From: Vairimorpha ceranae | Taxonomy: Eukaryota; Microsporidia; Nosematidae | Direction: 5' to 3' | DNA length: 64,000 nt | Assembly: GCF_000988165.1 (NCBI RefSeq) | Contig: NW_020169298.1 | Location: 62,001-126,000 of the forward strand | In this document: positions 32,791 through 42,152 of the stretch, piece after piece | Position numbering within the stretch: the stretch's first letter is position 1 | How the letters are laid out: every line of letters begins with the position of its first letter | Program-made: the position numbers and the translations under genes | The notes under the pieces: generated by a model | Database searches by the model: none | Told to the model about the DNA's origin: nothing | The model's input: only the letters and a program-made list of their open reading frames with translations

Positions 32791-32825
32791 TGAGGGAATA
32801 AATTTTTTTAAAATGGATACCCAAC
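32791..32825. promoter_or_regulatory. 35-bp divergent intergenic region between two start codons
   Basis: Only 35 bases separate the ATG codons of the Rix7-like gene (minus) and the TyrRS-like gene (plus). Each ATG has its own CCC motif (CCCTC on the minus side, ACCCAAC on the plus side). A bidirectional promoter or overlapping transcripts are required. Confidence 0.6.
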
Positions 32826-33719
32826 ATGAATGAAAAACTTTCTAACTTAAAAATAACAGAAAATAATAAAAGTATAGGCTGGAGAGTTGTTGTAGGTGAT
32901 AATCTACATTTAGGACATGTCTCAAGTCTTTTAAAAATAATAATGGAAGTTAAAGATGTTGGCTATGCTGTGAGAATTCTTATAGATGATTTGGATTATA
33001 GTTTAAAACATAATGAAAATTTATTAAACAAAAATAGAGAAGCGATTAAGAAAATAATAATTAAGATTTTTAAATCTTACAATATAAAAAATGTTAGTTT
33101 TTTTTTGTCTTCTGATCTTCGAAATAGCGAGAATTATGTTAACGATTTTTACAAATTAATATCTGTCACAACAGAAGATGAAGCGGCGCTTTGTCTTGAA
33201 ACTAGTAACGATGTAAAAATGGGCGATCTTTTACAACCCGTTCTTAAGACACTTGATTTTTTATATTTAGATGTTGATATTATTGTTCATTGTAATGATA
33301 AAGTGGTCAGTTTAGTTGAAAAAAGTAAACAATTTATTAATTTAGATATTAAAAGTATTAAATATATTAATAATGGTTTAATTTGTAATTTTAAAAACAA
33401 TAAGATACCAGATTTAGATAAGACTTTAAGTATATGGTTATTTGATAAAGAAAGGGTTGTGTATAAAAAAATTAATAAATTTTTTTGTGAGGAGGGAAAT
33501 ACTGATACTAGTGTTTTAAAAATTTTTGAGTCAATTATTTTTAATTTTGTTAAACTAGAAAATAAACATCTTAATATTACAACAGTAGATGGAAATATAA
33601 TTACATACAATAATATCGAGGAACTTATGTCAGATTTTAAAAATAAATTAGTACATCCTGCTGACTTAAAAACCAGCTGTTCTAATTATATTTTAGAAAT
33701 ATTTAAAAAATTTAGTTAA
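32826..33719 (+). CDS. Tyrosyl-tRNA-synthetase-like protein without catalytic motifs (pseudoenzyme)
   Basis: A 297-aa protein that follows eukaryotic TyrRS along its length. It has a HIGH-like H-L-G-H (28-31), then D-F-Y-K-L-I-S-V-T-T (family D-V-Y-R-L-S-S-V-V-T), F-C-E-E-G-N (220-225; family F-C-E-P-G-N) and V-H-P-A-D-L-K (276-282; family V-H-P-G-D-L-K). Active-site residues are replaced. The K-M-S-S-S loop is K-I-P-D-L (193-197) in a gap-free alignment. The tyrosine-pocket Y-P-G-L-Q is Q-P-V-L-K (137-141), and G-G-I-D-Q is H-C-N-D-K (155-159). The frame is intact and CCC precedes the ATG by 3 bases, so the gene appears to be maintained. It probably does not charge tRNA; a binding or regulatory role is inferred. 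Confidence 0.72.
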   Translation: MNEKLSNLKITENNKSIGWRVVVGDNLHLGHVSSLLKIIMEVKDVGYAVRILIDDLDYSLKHNENLLNKNREAIKKIIIKIFKSYNIKNVSFFLSSDLRNSENYVNDFYKLISVTTEDEAALCLETSNDVKMGDLLQPVLKTLDFLYLDVDIIVHCNDKVVSLVEKSKQFINLDIKSIKYINNGLICNFKNNKIPDLDKTLSIWLFDKERVVYKKINKFFCEEGNTDTSVLKIFESIIFNFVKLENKHLNITTVDGNIITYNNIEELMSDFKNKLVHPADLKTSCSNYILEIFKKFS

Positions 33720-33834
33720 ATTAAAATTTTGAAATTTTACAAAATCTTCTATTAATTTAAACCTGCTAATTTATTCTATTTAATGTTAGTAGCAGAATAA
33801 AAAAGTATAAATATACAATAATTTAAATATTTAA

Positions 33835-34272
33835 TTAATGTAATCCTGTAGACCCAAATCCAGATGTACCTCTAGTAGAATCTTCTAGTTTATCAACTTC
33901 TTCCAATTCATAATTGCATGTTTCAATAATGACTAGCTGTGCAATTCTCATCCCCGCTTCATATTTAAATACATCTTCTGAATTATTCAAAATCTTAACT
34001 ATTAATTCATTATTAGAATCAGGTAACACTTTACTGTTAAGTGGTTCCAGTCCATTCATTAATGCTAAGCCCGATCTTCCAAATATAACTCCCATATGTC
34101 CTTTTGGAATATGAAACACCAGTCCTGTTTTTATTTCAACTACTTCTTTAGGATTTATAATGCCTTCTTCAAGTGCACTAATATCATATCCTGCTGCACC
34201 TTCACTGTGTCTTATTGGTATTCTAGCATTTTTACTTAATTTAGTAATTTTAAGTTTGCTAGCAGTTGTCAT
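33835..34272 (-). CDS. DUT1: dUTPase-like protein, motif 3 degenerate
   Basis: A 145-aa trimeric-dUTPase-family protein, normally hydrolysing dUTP to dUMP. Motif 1 is A-A-G-Y-D-I-S-A (26-33), motif 2 G-R-S-G-L-A (65-70), motif 4 A-G-M-R-I-A-Q (106-112) and motif 5 R-G-T-S-G-F-G-S-T-G (134-143). Motif 3, normally G-V-I-D-x-D-Y-R-G and bearing the catalytic Asp and the Tyr that excludes ribose, reads S-K-V-L-P-D-S-N-N (80-88), so Asp becomes Leu83 and Tyr becomes Ser86 without gaps. Activity is therefore doubtful. CCCC precedes the ATG by 5 bases. The symbol reflects the family and not a proven function. Confidence 0.85.
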   Translation of the reverse strand: MTTASKLKITKLSKNARIPIRHSEGAAGYDISALEEGIINPKEVVEIKTGLVFHIPKGHMGVIFGRSGLALMNGLEPLNSKVLPDSNNELIVKILNNSEDVFKYEAGMRIAQLVIIETCNYELEEVDKLEDSTRGTSGFGSTGLH

Positions 34273-34745
34273 TTTTATGGGGTAGAATTTAAACTTTTAT
34301 TTAGCATAAAGTGCATAAATTACAAAGACAATGAAAATAATAAATGATGTGTGATTTTATTAATTACCGATTGAATTTGTTTTAATAATCCAGTTTTAAA
34401 CGGGATAGCGTAAGTTAATATTTTAATAAAAAGGTATAAAGTGAAAATTAAATAAAAAAATGAAATAACGTGATTTAATAAAATAAAATTAGTAACTTAT
34501 GTTATAAAAATGTAGAGAAAATGAAAAGATAAGAAACAGAATTGATGATGTGATTTTAATAAATTCGGTCTTTAATTTATGCTAAAAAAGTAGAAAAAAT
34601 GAAAAGAAAAAAAATAAAAAAAAAGAAGCTTTTTTACATAAAATATTAATTGTAATTAATTGTACAAAAAGTTTTTCAAGATTGTGTATTATAAAGTAAT
34701 ACACATCTTCTACAACTTAAATTTAAAATTTAAAATTCCCCTTAA
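34273..34745. other. Divergent intergenic region, about 0.47 kb
   Basis: AT-rich spacer between the dUTPase-like gene and Elp2; purine-rich on the plus strand near 34560-34630. No other feature recognised. Confidence 0.45.
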
Positions 34746-36671
34746 ATGATTAGGAAAAATATTTTTGGAGGATGCAATAATAAAAATAAATCTTCTTGTA
34801 TTTTCAATGATAAGGTTTACTATTGTTCTAGTTCTAACATACTAATATCTGATGACATAGAAATAAAAGATGTTATTTTTTTAGATAACAATTTAAATTT
34901 TTTAAAAGTTCACACGGAAAATTTTCTTCTTAGTGGTGATATTTTAGGAAATCTTTATATTATAGAAAAAAACACAACTATGAAAAATCAACATTGGCTT
35001 ATTGATAAAATTAAATTTACAGAATCTTTGCAGGAAGCTATGTTTATAGACGAAAATATTATTTTATGTATTTTTTTAAAAAAAATTATATTGTACAACT
35101 ATGCAAATAATAACGAAGTAATTCTTTTTGATTTAAATTTAATAATTACTGCATCACTTTTTGTTCAAGATTTTATTTTAATTGGAACAGCAGAAGGAGA
35201 TGTGATTATTTACGATAAAAATATGAAATTAATTAATAAACACAAAGCACACGAAGATCGTATTCAAGATATTAACTACAAAATTATTGATAACAAGTGT
35301 TTTATTGCGACTAGTTCTAAAGATGCTACTATTAAAGTGTGGGAACTTTTTTCTAATAATTTATTGTTTCTACAAACACTAGTTGGACATAGTGATTGGG
35401 TAAATCAAGTAAATTGGACAATTGATAATTACATCATCAGTGCTTCATTTGATAAAACAATAATGGTTTGGAAACTTACGGAAAGTAACATATGGGAATG
35501 TGAATCTATATTAGGTGGTGTAAAGCCTTTTATAAATGCTTTTAAATTTAAAGATTATATAATTGGACAATCTTCTACAGGATCATTTTATAAATTTAAT
35601 GAATGTATCAGTGATTTCTTATCTGGTCATACAAATGAAATTTCCAGTTTGGATTGGAATGATAAATATCTTTTAACCACTTCTTTAGACAAAACAGCCA
35701 GAATTTTTTATAAAAATAGAGAAGTTGGAAGACCTATAACTCACGGATATGAAATATCAGCAGGAAGATTTATTAATAAAAAAAGTCTTTCTGTTATTAT
35801 AGGAGCTTATGAAACCATAATACGTGTTCTAGATCCAACTTACATATTTTATATGTCCTGCGAATGGATGAAAAAAAATCATGTTGAGGATTCAACTTTC
35901 GATTTTTTTAAAAACCTCAATGATTTAAAAATTGCTGCTGTACCAGCCGAACTATCTCTAACTAATGATGCCTTAGAGGATTACGAATTTGAAAATGTTA
36001 ATGAATATCTTTTATCTACTACCAGTTTTATGGAGGTAAAGAAGATTTATGGGCATTATTTTGAGATTTCAGATATTGCAGTTTCTGAAAATTTTATTGC
36101 ATCTTGTAATAAATCTTTAAGTAAGAAATTTGGTGGAATATTTCTCTGGAATAAAAATTATGAAAATATTGCATATTTAGAAGTACACTCTTATGGAATC
36201 ATAAAAATAAAAATCTCACCAGATGAGAAGTATTTGTGTTCAGTTAGTAAAGACAAAACATCCTGTATTTATGAAATTAGAGAAGGATTAAATCTAAAAT
36301 ACAGGAACTTTGATCATAAAAGGATTATTTGGGATTGTGCTTTTTCATTTGATTCTAGATTTTATGCAACATGTAGTCGTGATAGAAAAATATTTGTTTA
36401 TGATTTGCATAAAGACAATAAATGCATATCAGTTCATGAATTTGATAGTGAAGTTACAGCTTTGGACTTTTCACCAGTTAATTATCTACTAGTTGTCGGT
36501 ACAGAAAAAGGAAATTTATATCAAATTGTTTATGAAAATGAGCAATTTATTTTACAAAAAGATTATTTGTGTGCTCACAGTCAAAGAATTAATTGTATAA
36601 AAATTAATCAGACAGGTGATGTAATGGCTACTGGAGGTAAAGATGGATTAATTAATATTTTTGAACTATAA
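34746..36671 (+). CDS. ELP2: Elongator complex subunit 2 (WD40 protein)
   Basis: A 641-aa protein built of two WD40 beta-propellers. Elp2-specific landmarks occur in order: G-G-C-N at the N-terminus; W-E-C-E-S-I-L-G-G linking propeller blades; R-P-I-T-H-G-Y-E-I; A-V-P-A-E-L-S-L-T-N-D-A-L; K-K-I-Y-G-H-Y-F-E-I; H-K-R-I-I-W-D-C. Elongator modifies wobble uridines of tRNAs such as tRNA-Lys(UUU), whose gene lies at 12.5 kb, and Elp2 scaffolds the complex. Length is shorter than yeast (about 790 aa). CCCC lies 4 bases before the ATG. The reading frame is uninterrupted. Confidence 0.9.
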   Translation: MIRKNIFGGCNNKNKSSCIFNDKVYYCSSSNILISDDIEIKDVIFLDNNLNFLKVHTENFLLSGDILGNLYIIEKNTTMKNQHWLIDKIKFTESLQEAMFIDENIILCIFLKKIILYNYANNNEVILFDLNLIITASLFVQDFILIGTAEGDVIIYDKNMKLINKHKAHEDRIQDINYKIIDNKCFIATSSKDATIKVWELFSNNLLFLQTLVGHSDWVNQVNWTIDNYIISASFDKTIMVWKLTESNIWECESILGGVKPFINAFKFKDYIIGQSSTGSFYKFNECISDFLSGHTNEISSLDWNDKYLLTTSLDKTARIFYKNREVGRPITHGYEISAGRFINKKSLSVIIGAYETIIRVLDPTYIFYMSCEWMKKNHVEDSTFDFFKNLNDLKIAAVPAELSLTNDALEDYEFENVNEYLLSTTSFMEVKKIYGHYFEISDIAVSENFIASCNKSLSKKFGGIFLWNKNYENIAYLEVHSYGIIKIKISPDEKYLCSVSKDKTSCIYEIREGLNLKYRNFDHKRIIWDCAFSFDSRFYATCSRDRKIFVYDLHKDNKCISVHEFDSEVTALDFSPVNYLLVVGTEKGNLYQIVYENEQFILQKDYLCAHSQRINCIKINQTGDVMATGGKDGLINIFEL

Positions 36672-37123
36672 GAAATATTGAATAACATTATTTTTACATT
36701 TGTGTTATTTTTATCGAAGTTTTTACAATAAAATTTTAAATAAAGCACAATAAATATTTTATAAAGCATTTGCTTGTTTGACATTTAAAGGATAATCTAA
36801 AGATATATCTATTTTTAAATATAAAGTATATTTAAAGTAATAATATTTCTAGAAAGATTAGAGGTATATTAAACTAAAAATGAAAAGTATTAAATTTTAA
36901 AGAACAAATATTTACATAGTAGTTATTTGAATAAAATTATCTAGCTTTATGCAATAAAATAAATAGTTATTATACTGTAAATTTTATCAAAAATAGAAAA
37001 GTCTATTATATCCTTTTATTTTAAATATGAACATTATTTTTATAAAAATTTGCAATATATTTTAGTCATAAAAACCAAGCAATTCTAAAAAATTTATTTT
37101 TAAAAAAAATTCTCTGCATAAAC
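36672..37123. other. Intergenic, about 0.45 kb
   Basis: AT-rich spacer; no feature recognised. Confidence 0.4.
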
Positions 37124-38602
37124 ATGGGCTATGAGATTTTTATTTTTGGAGAAGAAATAGATGTCACAAAATACAAGCCAGAAGATTTTGTACTGAGAGA
37201 AAATAAATGTATTGCATCATTTAATACTAAAGAAAAAGCTTCATTTGCCATTGATGATATAAATAAATCTCATAGCTGCAAGGCATTTTTTACCACTGAA
37301 ATACGAAACTTGTTAAACAAGCCACTTTTAGAATACGAAAATTTACCAAATCTCGATTATTTTAATTTGATTGAAAATAATTTTTACAAAGAAGAGCAGT
37401 TTATTATTTTGAATGACAGTGCCTTGTCACTTCTTAAAATAAAAAATGAAGATGTGTTAACCGATTACAGAAATAAAATTAATGGTAATATTAAAATATC
37501 AAGTACTGGTATTTTTATGATTAACAGATTTAAAAATGCATTGAAGTGTTATGTTCAAGATTTTACACAACCTTTTAATGATTTTTATTTTGATTCAGAT
37601 ATTTCTGATGTATTGTTTAGTAATAGTGATACATTCATGGCAGTGTATACACAACACTATGTTTATATTATTGATATTTATAAAGGGATTATATTAATTT
37701 CTAGAGAATTAGAAGAAATAGCTTTTGGTGCAGAAGAATATCTTGTATATTTTTTTAATTCTAAAAAAGCCTACTGTCTAAGATCTAATCAATTTTTAGA
37801 TTTTCCAAAGGATTTAAATGTAGTTAAATGTAATGACAATCAGTCATTTAACTTTTTTAAGGGTAAATCTCAAAAAATAATTTACCAAACAAATGGACAT
37901 AAAACTGTCAAAACACAAGCGAATATTGAAAATATTTATTTTGGATTCGTAAATTCCTTAGGATATGCTTTTATTACTAAAAAAATTAAGGATTCACGTT
38001 TGTATTCTCTAGAAATTTATTGTGATGATAAAATATTTGCTATTACTTTTGATAACAAACCTAAAAGTTATGTAGTGTCAGATAAAATGATAGTTGTTTT
38101 TAGTAGCAATAATTTAGTATTTTATAGAAGATTAGACAAAGTGTTTAGTAAATTTAAAGAGATTGAAAAGAATGGAGATATTTTATTATCTTTGTTTGGT
38201 AATGTCTCATGCATTTTTGATGATTTTACTGAAAATTTAGAATTTTACGATAAGGGAGAATTAAGATGTGTATATTTACACAGAAAATGTACTAAATTAC
38301 AATGGTCTACATCTGGACTGTATTTAGCCGCCATTTCCAATGAATCGGGTGTTTTACAACTTTTTAATAATAACGGTAAATTATTGTTTAAAAAAGTTTA
38401 CAATGTATTTGATAAATTTATCTGGAGACCTTTTATTAAATTAAATAGTACAGAGAAAGAAATGATTAAAGAATATGATTTGAATAAATATATTGATGAT
38501 TTAAGTACATCTAAAGTGGAGGAATACAATTTGGATGTACTCATTGCTAATTGGAAAACTTTTTTGATCGGTAAACAGAAGCTTTTACAGAATAAAAATT
38601 AA
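37124..38602 (+). CDS. PRT1: Divergent translation initiation factor eIF3b (Prt1-like)
   Basis: A 492-aa protein. The C-terminal part matches eIF3b: L-Q-W-S-T-S-G-L-Y-L-A-A-I-S (family W-x-P-x-G-x-Y-L-A), L-F-N-N-N-G-K-L-L-F-K-K, then F-I-W-R-P-F, and a helical end that in the family binds eIF3i. The middle is beta-rich, consistent with the large propeller. The N-terminal 75 residues could be a worn RRM. eIF3b is the scaffold of eIF3 on the 40S subunit. It is much shorter than the usual 690-760 aa, so the propeller appears reduced. No CCC motif precedes the ATG. eIF2A is a related propeller protein and an alternative, but the W-R-P ending favours eIF3b. Confidence 0.72.
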   Translation: MGYEIFIFGEEIDVTKYKPEDFVLRENKCIASFNTKEKASFAIDDINKSHSCKAFFTTEIRNLLNKPLLEYENLPNLDYFNLIENNFYKEEQFIILNDSALSLLKIKNEDVLTDYRNKINGNIKISSTGIFMINRFKNALKCYVQDFTQPFNDFYFDSDISDVLFSNSDTFMAVYTQHYVYIIDIYKGIILISRELEEIAFGAEEYLVYFFNSKKAYCLRSNQFLDFPKDLNVVKCNDNQSFNFFKGKSQKIIYQTNGHKTVKTQANIENIYFGFVNSLGYAFITKKIKDSRLYSLEIYCDDKIFAITFDNKPKSYVVSDKMIVVFSSNNLVFYRRLDKVFSKFKEIEKNGDILLSLFGNVSCIFDDFTENLEFYDKGELRCVYLHRKCTKLQWSTSGLYLAAISNESGVLQLFNNNGKLLFKKVYNVFDKFIWRPFIKLNSTEKEMIKEYDLNKYIDDLSTSKVEEYNLDVLIANWKTFLIGKQKLLQNKN

Positions 38603-39012
38603 TATTTTTTTATTAAATTAATTTATAAAAGACGTAGAATTTGTTTATTATTTTTTTACTAGAGAAATTTCAGATTTTTATAAAGCAACACATAATTTTT
38701 CTATACTTCATTACAGTCTTTTTAAAATTTTCAAAAGATTTATTTTTCATCTTTAAATAATAAATTTCGTGTTTTGTAATAAAAATTAGAATTTTACATT
38801 TAAATGAACATTTTTAAGTATAAAATTTAAATGTATTGAATAATAATTTTTGTTAATAAATCTTTATTCGTAGGATATATCATCTGTTTATGCTTATTTT
38901 TGTTAACAAATATATTTATTTCTTTTATTAAATTTATTCTTTATTTTTTAAATAATTCAATTTTTTTCCCATTGATTTAAAGCTTATATTTTTTTGTATT
39001 TTTATACCCTTC
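38603..39012. other. Intergenic, about 0.4 kb
   Basis: AT-rich spacer; no feature recognised. Confidence 0.4.
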
Positions 39013-41781
39013 ATGAATAAAAAGCAAATTTTTAATGAAACAAAAGCATATGAAGACAATGAAGGTTACTCATTAAGAGAAATATACAGTACATGTGCAC
39101 AGACATTTTCAAGTTATAAAACAATAACAAAAATAAAAGAATATGGATTACCACCGGAAAAATATGATAAATGTGGTATTATTCCTGATTTATCTTTAAT
39201 ATGGTATGCATACAATTATAGGCTCTCATTTTTTAAATATGAATTAAATGAATGTGAGGAACTACCCCCATTTTCAAGTAAAGTTCTTTTTATTGATGTA
39301 TTTAAACCCAAACAAGGCATTTTTAATAGTAAAATAATATTCTGTCTTATGATTCTTACAGAAAATCAGATTATTCTTTATGGTGTTGATCGTGATAGTA
39401 AATCACTTATTAACACTAACTTTGTAATTTCTGTACCCTCTACGCCAGTATGTTATGTATTAAAAAATGGGAGTATATATTTGGGCTGTGAGAATGGAAA
39501 TGTATACGAAGTAATTTACAAGAGTTTAGATTCCTGGTCATTTAAACTAATGTATTTGTATTCACCTGATACTTCTATTATATCAAATATTGTACCATCA
39601 ATTTTTAAGCGTAAAAAACATAAAATTATTGCAATGAGTGCTAATACAAAATATTTAATAACACTAAGTAAAAAAGTAAGTGTTTACAATATAGAAGGTG
39701 GGATATTTAAAGTGAAAGATATCTTTTTATATAAAGAATATATTGATATACAGATTATAGAAGAAAAATACGGAGAAGTATTTTTTTATTGCGTAATGCG
39801 CGACGGAACGAGGGATTTTTACGATACAAAACATCTTTTTACGAAAAGTTGTTTTTTAGACGACACTGAACAAAATCAAGATTTAAAAATTAAAACGGCA
39901 GGAGATAAATTCATTATTCTTCATAAAAATAAATATAAAGGAACACTTATACATTTCGTTTCGCTTAATTTATATCAACAAATCAATATGGATAGAGGTA
40001 AACCATGTGAAAATCAAGAATTAATTTCTTTACAAAGCGAAATATATGACTGTTTTTTTTATGAAAAAGACTTTTTTGTGCTCACAAAAACTAAGCTTAT
40101 TTTTTATGAAATATTAGATTTAAAACGATATGTAGCTGTCAGTCGCGTAGAAGATGTTTACAATTTGCTAAAAAATTTAGGAATTAGAGAATCACTTGTT
40201 TTATATTTTGATCTTCTATCCGTCAAATCAGATACTACAAAGTTAGAATATTTAATTATAAAAATTGATGATAATCATATTAAAGGATTATTTTCTTTTA
40301 TCTATCGACAATTAAAATTTGTCTTAGAAGTTCCTGTTAAAGACATTATAGAAAATGAAAATTTAAAAGGGGATCTAGATTTAATTGTACAGAAATTTAA
40401 AAACTTGTGTAATAAGTTAAAACAAAAAGATTTAGAACTTGGATTATCTATTATGAACATTTTTATACAGAGTGTATTTTATATTAATTTATTATTAGAA
40501 TATGGAATTAATACTGAAAATATTACTTTTTTTAAATTAATTTTTAATGAAGAAGCAGAATTTAAAAAGAAGTCACTTGATACTTTAATGGAAATATTTA
40601 AAACTAATAACAGTTTAGACTCCTTAATTAATCTTTTAAGTAATAAAGCACCAGATTATTTACCGCTTAATGAAATTTATTTTCATAAAGGATTTGATCT
40701 TCTAAAAAAATATCCATCTAAAGATAAACTTTGGGAAGCTTTGAAAAATTTTAAGAATGTGCCTTTTAATTTAGAAATTATATCTAAATTTAATGACTTG
40801 AAATTTTATACTGGATCGGTAATATTAATTAGAAAACATTTTAACTTTGATCACGAGGAGACAGTAAAATATTTAAGAACGTGTGTTTTATGCAATGGTT
40901 CAATTTCTAAATGTCTTGAAGACAAAAGAGAAGACTTTTTATATGCATTTTTTGATGCATTAATAGCAAATTTATTAGTTACAGAAATAAAGACAGAATG
41001 TGCTTGTTGCGAAATGAATACAAATCTAAAAATTACTGATATAATTAAATTAGAATCTAAATTTTTAAATAAGTATTTATTAGAAAAGACAGAAACACAT
41101 TCTAATCCTTTAGTCTATGAATTATATTGGAAATATTGTGCGTACAGAGACGACAGAATTAATGCAGTAAAATCTTTATTATGGCTTATAGATTTTAAGC
41201 CTATAACCTTAGAAAAAAGAATTGATTTATTACAAAAAGCCAAAACTGTCTCTTTACATACTACTTATCAAGATGATATTAAAAGAAGATGCAGTTTAAA
41301 GGATATACAATTAAAATTAATTGAAAAGGGTGAAGATAATAAACCCATAAAAATTTCATTATTGTCAGCTGATATTTTATTGAATGATTATGCATATAAA
41401 TATCCTGATCTTGCTTTACAAATCATCGATCAGTCACTTTTCACGCACAATTCCGTCATAAAAAGTTTACTTCAAAAAAGCATGGAGGGAGATTTTAAAT
41501 CGGCAGTTAAATTTTTAACTGTTAATAAATTTCATGGTACAGTGTTTAACTGTGAGATTATTGGAGACATATTACTTGATAAAATGACACAAGGAAATTC
41601 GCTTTCTAAAACACTGTGCGAAATAGGATTTAGCTACAGTGAAATACAAAAATACATTGAAAAGAAAATAAAACAGGATGACGATGTAGAATTTAAAAAT
41701 TTTTTAATAGAAGATTTTCGCGGAGTGAGTGATGATAAGAAATATTTTAAACAACTTGAGCAACTCGTTGCAAAAAATTAA
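39013..41781 (+). CDS. NUP170: Inner-ring nucleoporin Nup170/Nup155
   Basis: A 922-aa protein with an N-terminal beta-propeller and C-terminal alpha-solenoid. Family landmarks in the propeller are V-F-K-P-K-Q-G-I-F (family V-x-P-K-x-G-V-F), I-I-L-Y-G-V, I-S-V-P-S-T-P-V, G-S-I-Y-L-G-C-E-N-G-N-V-Y-E, N-I-V-P-S-I-F, Y-L-I-T-L-S. The solenoid end has V-Y-E-L-Y-W-K-Y-C followed by L-E-K-R-I-D-L-L-Q-K-A. It is a scaffold of the nuclear pore inner ring that contacts the membrane. It is shorter than yeast Nup170 (about 1500 aa), as is common for microsporidian nucleoporins. CCC precedes the ATG by 3 bases. Confidence 0.88.
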   Translation: MNKKQIFNETKAYEDNEGYSLREIYSTCAQTFSSYKTITKIKEYGLPPEKYDKCGIIPDLSLIWYAYNYRLSFFKYELNECEELPPFSSKVLFIDVFKPKQGIFNSKIIFCLMILTENQIILYGVDRDSKSLINTNFVISVPSTPVCYVLKNGSIYLGCENGNVYEVIYKSLDSWSFKLMYLYSPDTSIISNIVPSIFKRKKHKIIAMSANTKYLITLSKKVSVYNIEGGIFKVKDIFLYKEYIDIQIIEEKYGEVFFYCVMRDGTRDFYDTKHLFTKSCFLDDTEQNQDLKIKTAGDKFIILHKNKYKGTLIHFVSLNLYQQINMDRGKPCENQELISLQSEIYDCFFYEKDFFVLTKTKLIFYEILDLKRYVAVSRVEDVYNLLKNLGIRESLVLYFDLLSVKSDTTKLEYLIIKIDDNHIKGLFSFIYRQLKFVLEVPVKDIIENENLKGDLDLIVQKFKNLCNKLKQKDLELGLSIMNIFIQSVFYINLLLEYGINTENITFFKLIFNEEAEFKKKSLDTLMEIFKTNNSLDSLINLLSNKAPDYLPLNEIYFHKGFDLLKKYPSKDKLWEALKNFKNVPFNLEIISKFNDLKFYTGSVILIRKHFNFDHEETVKYLRTCVLCNGSISKCLEDKREDFLYAFFDALIANLLVTEIKTECACCEMNTNLKITDIIKLESKFLNKYLLEKTETHSNPLVYELYWKYCAYRDDRINAVKSLLWLIDFKPITLEKRIDLLQKAKTVSLHTTYQDDIKRRCSLKDIQLKLIEKGEDNKPIKISLLSADILLNDYAYKYPDLALQIIDQSLFTHNSVIKSLLQKSMEGDFKSAVKFLTVNKFHGTVFNCEIIGDILLDKMTQGNSLSKTLCEIGFSYSEIQKYIEKKIKQDDDVEFKNFLIEDFRGVSDDKKYFKQLEQLVAKN

Positions 41782-42152
41782 TAAATATTTTAGTGTTATG
41801 TGAAATTTAAGTTAATTTGTAAATAGTAATATCTGTGTTCTTAATCACATTCTTTTATAATTTGTTGTTTTTAAATGTATATTGTAGTAATAAATGGACA
41901 GACTGTTTAAATAAAACACGGATTTATTTATTTTATGTCGATTATATTGTTATTAGATTTAACCTACAATAAAAAATTTAATTTGTAGCTAACATCTTTA
42001 TATTTTTAATTTATAACATCTAACGTGTCAACATCCTAGTTAAAAAAAAATATTATAAATTAGTGTCTACTAAAATTATTTTATAAAACTGACACAATTT
42101 TTAAAATAACCGTAAATATCTCATCTGTCTAAAAAACATTTTTTTTGTACCC
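41782..42152. other. Intergenic, about 0.37 kb
   Basis: AT-rich spacer; no feature recognised. Confidence 0.4.
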
